Program-made: the position numbers and the translations under genes
Assembly: GCF_015351595.1 (NCBI RefSeq)
Contig: NZ_JADKPT010000004.1
Location: 248,001-312,000 of the forward strand
Origin: Flavobacterium sp. LC2016-12
GTDB lineage: Bacteria; Bacteroidota; Bacteroidia; Flavobacteriales; Flavobacteriaceae
Length of the DNA: 64,000 nt
Direction of reading: 5' to 3'
In this document: in pieces, positions 25,714 through 34,132 of the stretch
Layout: each line of letters begins with the position of its first letter
Position numbering within the stretch: position 1 is the first letter of the stretch
Notes under the pieces: generated by a model
Seen by the model: only the letters and a program-made list of their open reading frames with translations
What the model was told of the DNA's origin: nothing
The model's database searches: none

Positions 25714-26790
25714 TCAATGCTCCCCATACCCAACATCATCCATCTTCCCGTTAAAAACACGATATTGAATAATAAAATAAACAATCACTAAAAACAAAGC
25801 GATAAAAAACCAGCTTAGGCCAGCGTTCAATCCGTATTCTCCGGCAGCAGTATTATAAATCGTCAACGACGGATTTACGTTATTAGTCGAAGGCAGAACA
25901 TTCGGGAAAATCGAAACCGCTGTCGAAGCAAATCCTCCCACTAAAAATAAGGTCGAAAATATAAAGGCCTGGCCATCTTTTTTAAACGAACGTACTTTGA
26001 ACAATCCTAAAATACCAACAAAAGTCATAATTGGGAAAAACCACAAAATTGGGTTTTCGACAAAATTATGAAACGGTTCCGGCTCAATAAAATGCCAAAT
26101 TCCCAAGGAAATAAAAACTAAAAGCAATAAAAAGAAATTCAGTTTAAAAACGATATTTTTAAGCTGTGCATTCAAAGATGAATTGGTTTTAAAGATAATC
26201 CAATTGGCGCCGTGAATCGTTAAAGCCACAACACTTACAATTCCGAGGAAAAGGGTAAACCAATCTATAATTCCCAATTCATTTGCCTGCGGGCTGAAAG
26301 TTGGATTCCATAAAGGCAAAAAGAAAAAATGAGGTTCCTGTGTAGAAACGCCATTTTGCACCATTCCGAGATTGACACCACGAACGATATTTCCCAAAGC
26401 AATTCCGAAGAACAAAGCCAGAAGTAAACTCGCGATTCCGAAAGCTTTATCCCAAATGGCCTCCCACATTGGATGATGTACCTGACCTCGCATTTCTAAA
26501 CCGATAGCACGGAAAATCAACAACCATAAAATCATAATCAACGGCAAATAAAAGCCGCTGAAAGACGATGCATATAAAGTGGGGAAGGCAAAAAACAAAA
26601 CACCTCCAGCAGCGATAATCCAAACTTCGTTGGCATCCCAAAACGGACCAATTGCGTTTGTAATTGCTTTTTTATCTTTTTCTGTATTAGCAAAAAACAA
26701 ATGAATAATTCCTGCTCCAAAATCATAACCGTCTAAGACAATATAAACGGCCAGAATTCCCATTAAAACGATGTACCAAAAAAATTCCAT
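25714..26790 (-). CDS. cydB: Cytochrome bd oxidase subunit II
   Basis: A 358-residue membrane subunit of the cytochrome bd quinol oxidase, with about eight helices. The N-terminus contains the family signature (VLDGYDFGAGIIHLF) and the FWDANEVWIIAAGG motif. CydB pairs with CydA to reduce O2 to water at high affinity and helps resist sulfide and NO, which inhibit haem-copper oxidases. Its start is 2 bp after the cydA stop, so the two are translationally coupled. No CydX-like small ORF was seen after it. Confidence 0.95.
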   Translation of the reverse strand: MEFFWYIVLMGILAVYIVLDGYDFGAGIIHLFFANTEKDKKAITNAIGPFWDANEVWIIAAGGVLFFAFPTLYASSFSGFYLPLIMILWLLIFRAIGLEMRGQVHHPMWEAIWDKAFGIASLLLALFFGIALGNIVRGVNLGMVQNGVSTQEPHFFFLPLWNPTFSPQANELGIIDWFTLFLGIVSVVALTIHGANWIIFKTNSSLNAQLKNIVFKLNFFLLLLVFISLGIWHFIEPEPFHNFVENPILWFFPIMTFVGILGLFKVRSFKKDGQAFIFSTLFLVGGFASTAVSIFPNVLPSTNNVNPSLTIYNTAAGEYGLNAGLSWFFIALFLVIVYFIIQYRVFNGKMDDVGYGEH

Positions 26791-26792
26791 AC

Positions 26793-28139
26793 TTATATTT
26801 TTTCTGTTGAAAGTTCCACATGATGAGGTCCTTTATTGATAATTTTTCCAATCAAAAGCAAAAACAGCATTCCGAGTAAAAGATACAATCCTATAAAACC
26901 TAATAAAGTAAACAAGGTATTTCCGGACGAAACGGTTGGCGATGCGCCGGCAGCGGTTCGCATTAAATTGTAAACGAGCCACGGTTGTCTTCCTAATTCG
27001 GCAGTGTACCAGCCTGTAGTATTGGCGATATACGGAAACGGCATCATGAACATAAGCGACCATAAAATCCATTTGGTTTCAAACAATTTTCCTCTGATTA
27101 ATTGAAAAAGAGAAAGAACCATCAGACCTATAAATACAGTTCCGAGCCCGACCATAATATGATAAGCATAATACAATCCTGAAATATTTGTTGGATGTAA
27201 ATCTTCTTCAAATTGATCCAGACCTTTGATTTCCTGATCCCAATTTCCATAAGTAAGGAAACTCAAAATATTAGGAACTGCAATTTTATTGTCTAATTTT
27301 TTATCTTTTACATCAGGTTGACCGATTAATACAATTTCAGAACCTTTTTTCTCTGTGTGAAAAATTCCTTCCATTGCGGCAAAAGTTACCGGCTGATATT
27401 TCACAACGTTTTTGGCCAGTAAATCTCCCGTTGGAACGGCAACGATTATGCTTGAAATCAATCCGAAAATAACGCCGGTTTTAAGAAACAATCGTCCGAA
27501 AGAAACATTCTTCTGACTCAAAATATAAAAAGCGCCAATTCCCGCTACGACAAAAGAACTCGTAACCAAAGAAGCGGCCTGATTGTGCAAATAAGAAGGC
27601 CAAAGCCACGGATTTAAAAATAAAGCTTTGAAATTAGTTAATACAAATTTTCCGTTTTCCAGAATTTCGTAACCCACCGGATTCTGCATCCACGAATGTG
27701 TGGCAATAATTAAATAACCACTGGCCCAGGAACCAATCATGATTAGCACTCCGGTTACAAAATGCCATTTATGTCCGAGGATTTTTTCTCCAAATAAAAA
27801 GATACCCAGAAATGAAGATTCTAAAAAGAAGGAGAACATCCCTTCCATCGCCAAAGTCTGACCGATAATGCCACCGGTTAATTCGGAGAATTTCGCCCAA
27901 TTGGTTCCGAATTGAAACTCCATCGGGATCCCGGTTACAACGCCCATCGCGAAATTCAGGGCGAAAATCTTCATCCAGAAGTGTGTGGCATGATTGTATT
28001 GTTCGTTTTGAGTTTTAAGATACTTCCATTTGAAATAAACAATGATCAAAGAAAGACCCATTGTAAGTTGCGGAAAAAGGTAGTGAAAGGTAATTGTGAA
28101 GGCGAATTGCATTCGGTCATAAAAAAGCATTTCTTCCAT
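26793..28139 (-). CDS. cydA: Cytochrome bd oxidase subunit I
   Basis: A 448-residue catalytic subunit carrying the haem b and d sites. I start it at MEEMLFYDRMQFAFTITFHY, the usual CydA beginning; the frame extends 11 codons upstream. The His in the TFHYLFPQLTMG segment is the expected haem ligand region, and GMFSFFLESSFLGIFLFGE carries conserved acidic residues. The Q-loop appears short, placing it in the shorter CydA class. A TAAATTTG box lies about 30 bp upstream. It forms an operon with cydB. Confidence 0.95.
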   Translation of the reverse strand: MEEMLFYDRMQFAFTITFHYLFPQLTMGLSLIIVYFKWKYLKTQNEQYNHATHFWMKIFALNFAMGVVTGIPMEFQFGTNWAKFSELTGGIIGQTLAMEGMFSFFLESSFLGIFLFGEKILGHKWHFVTGVLIMIGSWASGYLIIATHSWMQNPVGYEILENGKFVLTNFKALFLNPWLWPSYLHNQAASLVTSSFVVAGIGAFYILSQKNVSFGRLFLKTGVIFGLISSIIVAVPTGDLLAKNVVKYQPVTFAAMEGIFHTEKKGSEIVLIGQPDVKDKKLDNKIAVPNILSFLTYGNWDQEIKGLDQFEEDLHPTNISGLYYAYHIMVGLGTVFIGLMVLSLFQLIRGKLFETKWILWSLMFMMPFPYIANTTGWYTAELGRQPWLVYNLMRTAAGASPTVSSGNTLFTLLGFIGLYLLLGMLFLLLIGKIINKGPHHVELSTEKI

Positions 28140-28169
28140 TATAGTGGTATTTGGTTTTATGAAGTTCCA

Positions 28170-28177
28170 CAAATTTA
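28170..28177 (-). promoter_or_regulatory. -7 box of cydAB
   Basis: TAAATTTG on the minus strand matches TAnnTTTG, 31 bp upstream of the cydA start codon. Confidence 0.55.
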
Positions 28178-28272
28178 CCCATTAAAACCCGAAATTCCTG
28201 CCTTTAAAAAAAGTTTATATGCTGGTATTTGTTAAACTTTTCAACAATTTTGAAAAATTTAAAAGCTAAAAT

Positions 28273-28409
28273 ATTAAACGCATAGAGACATAGGATTTTG
28301 GAAACGTAAAAAGGCGTTTCACTTGCTTCAAAACACATAGCTATGTGTCTTTAAATTAGTGAAACGCCTTTTTTTAAGCTATGAAAAACTATGATTCTAT
28401 GTGTTTAAT
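28273..28409. repeat. Nested imperfect palindrome
   Basis: Outer arms ATTAAACGCATAGAGACATAG and CTATGATTCTATGTGTTTAAT-like are nearly complementary. Inside them are AAGGCGTTTCAC and GTGAAACGCCTT arms (28311-28322, 28359-28370), and at the centre ACACATAGCTATGTGT. The 137-bp unit may also terminate the HD gene's or upstream transcripts. Confidence 0.75.
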
Positions 28410-28422
28410 ATTTATTCCTTTT

Positions 28423-29019
28423 TCAAAATTCCTTTTTCAAAATTCCTTTTTCTACGCTTTCATTTATTAAACCTTCGGCGTAGTTCCATAAAGTTGTGGA
28501 GCCTTCTTTTATGACGCATTTCTTTTCGTAAACTTTTTTATAGGGCACGCCAAATTCCTTCCAGGTTCCTCCGTCATTGGATGTGTTTTGTAATAAGGGT
28601 TCTAGTCTGTCCATCGATCTTGCGAATTTAGCTTCGTTGGTTTCGCCAGCTTCAAATTCTTCCCAAATAGCAATCATATCCTCAGCTTGTTTTTTCGGAA
28701 GCAGTCCAAAAATACGATTTGCAGCCAATCTTTCTTCATCGGTATTCGAATGATTTATTTGGGTATCGTATAGAAAAACATCTCCTGCGTCGATTTCTAC
28801 AATATCATGAATCAGCACCATTTTTACCACTTTCAAAACATCAATCGGCTGATCTGAATGTTCTGCCAAAACAATCGCCATCAACGCCAAATGCCAGCTG
28901 TGTTCTGCATCATTTTCATTTCGGTCGCTATTAAAGAGCTTCGTTTTTCGCTGAATGTATTTTACTTTATCAATCTCTTTTATAAAAGCAATTTGATCTA
29001 ATAAGTCTTTTGTGTTCAT
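28423..29019 (-). CDS. HD-domain phosphohydrolase (YfbR/HDDC2-like)
   Basis: A 198-residue cytoplasmic metal-dependent phosphohydrolase. The HD signature is present: His in NDAEHSWHLALMAIVLAEH, HD in MVLIHDIVEIDAGD, and a later Asp in RSMDRLEPLL. Family members such as YfbR dephosphorylate deoxynucleoside 5'-monophosphates; the substrate here is inferred. It is transcribed alone, between the cyd operon and the divergent CstB-like gene. Confidence 0.88.
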   Translation of the reverse strand: MNTKDLLDQIAFIKEIDKVKYIQRKTKLFNSDRNENDAEHSWHLALMAIVLAEHSDQPIDVLKVVKMVLIHDIVEIDAGDVFLYDTQINHSNTDEERLAANRIFGLLPKKQAEDMIAIWEEFEAGETNEAKFARSMDRLEPLLQNTSNDGGTWKEFGVPYKKVYEKKCVIKEGSTTLWNYAEGLINESVEKGILKKEF

Positions 29020-29063
29020 AATGTTTAATGTAGAGTCGTAAAATTACGGAGATTTTTTTTTTC

Positions 29064-29270
29064 ACCATATAAGTGATATAAGTTCATTTTAATTTTTTGC
29101 GCATATACTTCAGCGTACGGTTAGAACATATAAGTTTAAGTATTCTAAATACTTACTTAGTATGAAGTGAGTATAAAAAGACAATCCCTACAATATAGCT
29201 TATATGAGCTCATATAATTTCGGCACGATCTAAACTCCAGCTTATAATTCCTTATATGACTTATATGGTA
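29064..29270. repeat. ATATAAG element upstream of CstB-like gene
   Basis: It starts CCATATAAGTGATATAAG and ends CTTATATGACTTATATGG, giving terminal inverted repeats of about 18 bp with internal CATATAAG and CTTATATGAGCTCATATAA. A related, shorter copy follows the gene at 30811-30937. Confidence 0.8.
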
Positions 29271-29345
29271 AAACCCCGCCCAACCTTTTTTCATAAAACT
29301 CAAATTTCTGTAACATTAGTCACTTATTTTCCGAAAAAACAAAGT

Positions 29346-29353
29346 TACCTTTG
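29346..29353 (+). promoter_or_regulatory. -7 box of CstB-like gene
   Basis: TACCTTTG matches TAnnTTTG, 25 bp before the chosen ATG at 29379. It supports that start over the longer frame. Confidence 0.6.
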
Positions 29354-29378
29354 TGGAACTTATTTTAGATTTCATATC

Positions 29379-30797
29379 ATGAAAATTGAACAAATTTACA
29401 CCGGATGCCTTGCGCAGGGTGCATACTATATAACGTCAAACGGAGAAGCGGCAATTATTGATCCGTTAAGGGAAATTCAACCTTATCTGGATCGTTTAGA
29501 CCGCGATCAGGTTAAGTTGAAATACATTTTTGAAACGCATTTCCACGCCGATTTTGTTTCGGGGCATATTGATTTAAGCAAAGAAACCGGAGCACCAATC
29601 GTTTATGGACCTAATGCTGCTTGTGAATTCGACTGCATTTCAGCAAAAGACGGACAAGAATTTAAAATCGGAAAAATTACCATAAAAGCATTGCACACTC
29701 CGGGACATACCATGGAAAGCACGACTTATTTATTGATTGACGAAAACGGAAAAGATCATGCGATTTTCTCCGGAGATACTTTATTTATAGGCGATGTTGG
29801 CCGTCCGGATTTAGCGCAAAAAGCGGCTGGAATGACACAGGATCAATTGGCCGGGATTTTATTTCATTCGTTGAGAGATAAAATTATGACTTTGGCAGAT
29901 GACGTAATTGTTTATCCGGCGCACGGTGCGGGAAGTGCCTGCGGGAAAAACATGAGTAAAGAAACTGTTTCGACAATCGGGAACCAAAAAGCAACGAATT
30001 ATGCTTTGCGTGCCGATATGACCGAAGCCGAATTTATTACTGAAGTTACCGACGGATTATTGCCTCCACCAGCTTATTTCAGTATGAATGTGGCGATGAA
30101 TAAAGGTGGTTACGAAAGCTTTGAATCGGTTTTGCATAACGGAATGAAAGGTATTGCTGTTAAAGATTTTGAGGCTGTTGCCGAAGAAACCGGAGCATTG
30201 ATTTTAGATACCAGAAAAAGCGGAGATTTCTATAAAGGATTTATTCCGCAATCTATTAATATAGGTATCAATGGTGATTTTGCGCCGTGGGTGGGAACTT
30301 TGATTGCCAATGTAAAACAACCTATTATATTAGTAACCGAAAATGGTTTAGAAGAAGAAACCGTAACGCGTTTAAGCCGTGTAGGTTTTGATTCTATTAT
30401 CGGACATTTAGAAGGTGGTTTTGATGCGTGGGAAAAAGCTGGTTTTGAAGTGGATACTGTAAACAGAATTTCAGCTGAACAATTTGCAGCTGAATTTAAA
30501 ATAGAAGAAGACAAAGTAATCGACATTCGTAAAGAAACGGAATACGAAGCAGAACATATCGAAGACGCTTACAGTAAACCTTTGGCTTATATTAATGACT
30601 GGGTAAAAGACATTAATCCGAACGAACATTTTTATTTGCATTGCGCAGGTGGCTACAGAAGTATGATTGCAGCGTCTATTTTACAAGCGCGCGGTTTCAG
30701 AAATTTTACCGAAATTGACGGAGGTTTTGGAGCCATTGCAAAAACGGATATTCCAAAATCAGATTTCGTTTGTCAAAGCAAAGTGTTGAAAGCATAA
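29379..30797 (+). CDS. CstB-like persulfide dioxygenase-rhodanese
   Basis: A 472-residue cytoplasmic fusion. Residues 1-240 are a metallo-beta-lactamase domain of the ETHE1/persulfide dioxygenase class (ETHFHADFVSGH, later HTPGHTMEST, FSGDTLFIGDVGRPD, YPAHGAGSACG). A rhodanese-like domain without a catalytic Cys follows (loop ILVTENGLEE). Last comes an active-looking rhodanese (LHCAGGYRS). The same order is known in CstB, which oxidises persulfides to thiosulfate via sulfite. I start at MKIEQIYTGC; the frame extends 41 codons upstream into repeat DNA. Two YeeE-type permease genes follow. Confidence 0.88.
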   Translation: MKIEQIYTGCLAQGAYYITSNGEAAIIDPLREIQPYLDRLDRDQVKLKYIFETHFHADFVSGHIDLSKETGAPIVYGPNAACEFDCISAKDGQEFKIGKITIKALHTPGHTMESTTYLLIDENGKDHAIFSGDTLFIGDVGRPDLAQKAAGMTQDQLAGILFHSLRDKIMTLADDVIVYPAHGAGSACGKNMSKETVSTIGNQKATNYALRADMTEAEFITEVTDGLLPPPAYFSMNVAMNKGGYESFESVLHNGMKGIAVKDFEAVAEETGALILDTRKSGDFYKGFIPQSINIGINGDFAPWVGTLIANVKQPIILVTENGLEEETVTRLSRVGFDSIIGHLEGGFDAWEKAGFEVDTVNRISAEQFAAEFKIEEDKVIDIRKETEYEAEHIEDAYSKPLAYINDWVKDINPNEHFYLHCAGGYRSMIAASILQARGFRNFTEIDGGFGAIAKTDIPKSDFVCQSKVLKA

Positions 30798-30810
30798 ACA
30801 AAATTTTCCA

Positions 30811-30937
30811 CCATATAAGTTATATAAGTTCATTTAATTGCTGTGCGTAGCTTTGTCTTGGGTAAACTTATATGAGCTCATATAAGTTCAACGCTCTCTA
30901 AAGGTCAGCTTATAATTACTTATATCACTTATATTGT
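30811..30937. repeat. ATATAAG element downstream of CstB-like gene
   Basis: It begins CCATATAAGTTATATAAG and contains ACTTATATGAGCTCATATAA and CAGCTTATAATTACTTATAT. It is clearly related to the 29064-29270 element, so the dioxygenase gene is bracketed by the two copies. Confidence 0.8.
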
Positions 30938-30962
30938 AAAAAAAAACATTTAATATAAAAAC

Positions 30963-31532
30963 ATGAGTATACTCGAAATTATAAAAGAACCTTGGCCTTG
31001 GTACATTGCGGGTCCGTTAATTGGACTGACTGTTCCTATTTTGTTGATTATCGGAAATAAATCTTTTGGGATTAGTTCTTCTTTGCGACATATTTGTGCG
31101 GCTTGTATTCCGGCGAATATTTCGTTTTTTAAATACGACTGGAAAAAAGAAAGCTGGAATTTATTTTTTGTTTTCGGGATTTTTCTTGGCGGAATAATCG
31201 CTGCTTATCTTTTAGCGAATCCAAATCCCGTTGAAATTACGCCGCAGCTTTCGGAGCAATTGGCTTCTTACGGGATTACCGATCATTCAGGATTATTGCC
31301 AAAAGAATTATTTTCCTGGGAAAGCTTATTCACACTTCGTGGTTTTATCATGATTGTGGTTGGCGGATTTTTAGTTGGTTTCGGAACGCGTTACGCTGGC
31401 GGATGCACGAGCGGACATGCAATTATGGGAATTTCAAATTTACAGTGGCCTTCATTGGTAGCGACAATCTGTTTTATGATTGGCGGTTTTATTATGGCCA
31501 ACTTGATATTGCCATACATTCTTTCACTTTAA
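30963..31532 (+). CDS. YeeE/YedE-type sulfur transporter, first half
   Basis: A 189-residue membrane protein with about four or five helices. It carries the family's conserved Cys motif (GTRYAGGCTSGHAIMG) and an earlier CAACIPA pair. YeeE proteins import thiosulfate through conserved cysteines; split pairs such as PmpA/PmpB occur beside persulfide dioxygenases and move sulfur compounds. This protein corresponds to one half of a full-length YeeE. It lies 11 bp upstream of the partner gene and after the CstB-like gene, so transport of thiosulfate or sulfite is likely (inference). Confidence 0.88.
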   Translation: MSILEIIKEPWPWYIAGPLIGLTVPILLIIGNKSFGISSSLRHICAACIPANISFFKYDWKKESWNLFFVFGIFLGGIIAAYLLANPNPVEITPQLSEQLASYGITDHSGLLPKELFSWESLFTLRGFIMIVVGGFLVGFGTRYAGGCTSGHAIMGISNLQWPSLVATICFMIGGFIMANLILPYILSL

Positions 31533-31542
31533 AATTTCAAAA

Positions 31543-32022
31543 ATGAATAATTTAGAAAATAAAAATACCGATACAGAAGGAATCAACGGAAGTCAAATAA
31601 AAGATTCAGGTTTCTCAAACTTAAAATATCTTTTGGTTGGAATCTTTTTCGGAATTGTATTCGTAAAAGCCGAAATCATCAGCTGGTTCCGTATTCAGGA
31701 AATGTTTCAATTGCAGTCTTTCTTTATGTATGGCGTAATCGGGAGTGCGGTGGTAGTTGGCGTAATTTCAGTTCAAATCATTAAAAGATTCAATATTAAA
31801 ACCATTCACGGAGAAAAAATCGAAATTCAGCCAAAGGTTTTCAGTAAAGGGCAAATCTATGGCGGACTGATGTTCGGATTTGGCTGGGCTATTACGGGAG
31901 CTTGTCCTGGGCCTTTGTTTGCTCAAATCGGGACTGGAGTTACTGTAATTGTCATTACTTTATTAAGTGCGATTGCAGGAACCTGGTTTTATGGTTTTAT
32001 CAAAGACAAATTGCCTCATTAA
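31543..32022 (+). CDS. YeeE/YedE-type sulfur transporter, second half
   Basis: A 159-residue membrane protein with four predicted helices after a polar N-terminus of about 25 residues. The conserved Cys motif is FGFGWAITGACPGPLF. It complements the 30963-31532 product, and together the two make one YeeE-like unit. It is tightly spaced with its partner (10 bp) and probably cotranscribed with it. The likely role is moving thiosulfate or a related anion across the inner membrane as part of sulfide/persulfide handling. Confidence 0.88.
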   Translation: MNNLENKNTDTEGINGSQIKDSGFSNLKYLLVGIFFGIVFVKAEIISWFRIQEMFQLQSFFMYGVIGSAVVVGVISVQIIKRFNIKTIHGEKIEIQPKVFSKGQIYGGLMFGFGWAITGACPGPLFAQIGTGVTVIVITLLSAIAGTWFYGFIKDKLPH

Positions 32023-32049
32023 TACCTTATATATAGTTAGATTAGAAAA

Positions 32050-32565
32050 ATGAGTATAACAGAATTACAATTAAGAAAAGCAACTCTTGAAGAAGTTCCT
32101 CAAATTTGGGAAATTATACAAGATGCTATAGAACAAAGACGATTAGAAGGAAGTAAACAATGGCAGGACGGTTACCCTAACGAAACTTCAATTACAAATG
32201 ATATAAATAATGGTTTTGGCTACGTGCTTACCGAAAACGAAACCATTTTATGTTACGCTGCCATTATTTTCGACATAGAACCGGCTTACGAAGAAATCGA
32301 AGGCAAATGGCTTACGAATGGCGATTATGTTGTGGTACATCGTGTAGCCGTTTCAAAATTGGCAAAAGGAAAAGGCATTGCTACCAAACTTTTTGAACAC
32401 ATTGAAGGTTTAAGTATTAAAAATAACGTCTATAGTATTAAGGTAGATACTAACTTTGACAATGTTCCGATGCTTAAAATTTTAGACAAATTAAGCTATA
32501 CTTATTGTGGTGAGGTTTATTTTAGAGGCGGCGCACGAAGAGCTTACGAGAAACAATTATCATAA
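32050..32565 (+). CDS. GNAT-family N-acetyltransferase
   Basis: A 171-residue cytoplasmic acetyltransferase. The acetyl-CoA motif is VVHRVAVSKLAKGKGIATKLFEHIE, and the C-terminal YTYCGEVYFRGGARRAYEK resembles GNAT proteins common in Bacteroidota. The N-terminal region (RKATLEEVPQIWEII ... GSKQWQDGYP) is also family-typical. Substrate unknown. It lies 28 bp after the YeeE pair and may be read through from it, but a terminator follows it. Confidence 0.88.
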   Translation: MSITELQLRKATLEEVPQIWEIIQDAIEQRRLEGSKQWQDGYPNETSITNDINNGFGYVLTENETILCYAAIIFDIEPAYEEIEGKWLTNGDYVVVHRVAVSKLAKGKGIATKLFEHIEGLSIKNNVYSIKVDTNFDNVPMLKILDKLSYTYCGEVYFRGGARRAYEKQLS

Positions 32566-32589
32566 GATAATTAAAGTCAATATTACATT

Positions 32590-32627
32590 AAACCCGACAA
32601 TCCCGAAGCTTCGTGACTGTCGGGTTT
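32590..32627 (+). terminator. Intrinsic terminator
   Basis: AAACCCGACA ... TGTCGGGTTT hairpin 25 bp after the acetyltransferase stop. The same AACCCGACAG-type stem recurs at about 33473-33502 and 33661-33696. Confidence 0.7.
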
Positions 32628-32653
32628 AATAATTCTAAAAAACACACCAACAA

Positions 32654-33427
32654 ATGAGCAAAATATATTCTCTACTTTTAATTTGTTTCCTATTATTAAG
32701 TTGTTCTGGTAACAGAAAAGCAAACGTTCAGGCATCAAATCCTATTTATGATGTTAAACTGGATAGTCTGGAATTATTTGACAAATCAAGAAATCGACAA
32801 ATTCCGGTTGCGCTTTACTATCCAAAGACAAATAAGAAAATAAATAGACAGCAAGTAATTATTTTTAGCCATGGTTATGGAGAGAATAAAGGCGGGGATA
32901 ATAGAATATATTCTTATTTGACGGAGAACTTAGCTTCAAAAGGATATTTTGTTATAAGCATTCAACACGAATTGCCTAACGACGATCTTCTTGCCATGGA
33001 CGGTGATTTAAAGATTACAAGAAGACCTAATTGGGAAAGAGGCTGTAAAAATATTTTGTTTGTCATTAATGAATTTAAAAAAACAAAACCAGAATTAGAC
33101 TTTAAGCATTTAACTTTAATAGGACATTCGAATGGTGGAGATATGACAGCTTTGTTTGCTACAGAATATCCAAAATTGGTTTCTAAGATTATAACGATGG
33201 ATAATCGAAGAATGCCGCTTCCAAGAGTTAATCATCCTCAAATATATACGCTACGTTCCAGCAATTATCCCGCAGATGAATTTGTATTACCAACGGAGCA
33301 AGAGCAGAAAAAATATGGAATGACAGTTCAATCCACTTCTATTGAGCATAGAGATATGGATAATGACGCGACAAGCGAACAACGAAAAACAATAAATACC
33401 TATATTGAAGGGTATCTAAATAAGTAA
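32654..33427 (+). CDS. Alpha/beta-hydrolase lipoprotein
   Basis: A 257-residue envelope lipoprotein (MSKIYSLLLICFLLLSC, Cys 17) with an alpha/beta-hydrolase fold. It has an oxyanion-region motif IIFSHGYGENKGG and nucleophile elbow GHSNGGDM. The catalytic acid and His probably lie in the MDNRR and IEHRDMDND regions. It resembles dienelactone hydrolase or platelet-activating-factor acetylhydrolase-like enzymes, but the substrate is unknown. It is transcribed alone between two hairpins. Confidence 0.82.
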   Translation: MSKIYSLLLICFLLLSCSGNRKANVQASNPIYDVKLDSLELFDKSRNRQIPVALYYPKTNKKINRQQVIIFSHGYGENKGGDNRIYSYLTENLASKGYFVISIQHELPNDDLLAMDGDLKITRRPNWERGCKNILFVINEFKKTKPELDFKHLTLIGHSNGGDMTALFATEYPKLVSKIITMDNRRMPLPRVNHPQIYTLRSSNYPADEFVLPTEQEQKKYGMTVQSTSIEHRDMDNDATSEQRKTINTYIEGYLNK

Positions 33428-33517
33428 AGTTGTAAATCTGAATTTAAAACCTACTAGTTTACGTTTAGCTAACCCGACAGATTTTGAAAACCTGTCGGGT
33501 TTCTTGTATTCTATGCT

Positions 33518-33884
33518 CGCGTGAGGGATAGGAGCTAACTGCCGAAGCAGTGTGGATAGCCCGACAGCATCCCGATGAGAGGGCGTATACGCACAAAGTA
33601 TGTTTGCCCTCTCATCGGCATGGTGGCACGCCCCTATTGATTTTAGATTTTAGATTTTCTAAACCCGACAGGTTTAAAAAATCTGTCGGGTTTTGTGTTC
33701 CAGCTTTCAATATAACATGAAACCTGAAACCTGAAACTTGAAACTTGAAACCTGAAACCTATATCAATTAGGGCGTGCCACCATTTAAAAAAAGGCCTAA
33801 TGCAGTTTGCGCTCATTAGGCCTTTTCTTAAATGCTGTCGGGCTATCCGCGCTACTTCGGTAGCTTCCTCCTATCCCTCACGCG
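33518..33884. repeat. 367-bp nested palindromic element
   Basis: Outer inverted repeats of about 53 bp (33518-33570 and 33832-33884) begin CGCGTGAGGGATAGGAG and end GATAGCCCGACAGCAT. Inside lies a 13-bp-stem hairpin (33572-33618, CCGATGAGAGGGC arms). A second inverted pair follows (33621-33641 with 33763-33783, TGGTGGCACGCCC). A hairpin at 33790-33827 (AAGGCCTAATG arms) completes the symmetry. The middle has a CCCGACAG hairpin and AACTTGAAACC words. There is no ORF, so it is a MITE-like or REP-like element. Confidence 0.85.
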
Positions 33885-34070
33885 ACCAAAACTCCTAAAA
33901 AGATCTTGTTTATTGCAATACTTAACGAAAAATATTTCAGCAAATTCAGTAGCAAACATTATAAAAGCACTATTTTAAATTAAAATTTTATACTACATTT
34001 ACATTAACTTTATAGATTAAGTATAGTTAAAAAATTTCGTGTTAAATGAATTAACGAAAATTTAACATCA

Positions 34071-34115
34071 CATTTGTATATACAACTATTAAAAGTTATA
34101 CATTTGTATATACAA
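34071..34115. promoter_or_regulatory. Double operator and promoter of marR operon
   Basis: Two identical 15-bp copies of CATTTGTATATACAA (34071-34085 and 34101-34115), centred exactly 30 bp apart, each contain a TTGTATATACAA palindrome. The second overlaps a TACATTTG -7 box (34099-34106). This arrangement fits autorepression by the MarR-family protein encoded 18 bp downstream. Confidence 0.7.
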
Positions 34116-34132
34116 ATTATACACTTACGACT

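Noticed and set aside
33518..33884. Insertion sequence remnant with transposase
   Set aside because: No ORF or transposase motif inside; only inverted repeats and hairpins are seen, so it is reported as a non-coding palindromic element.
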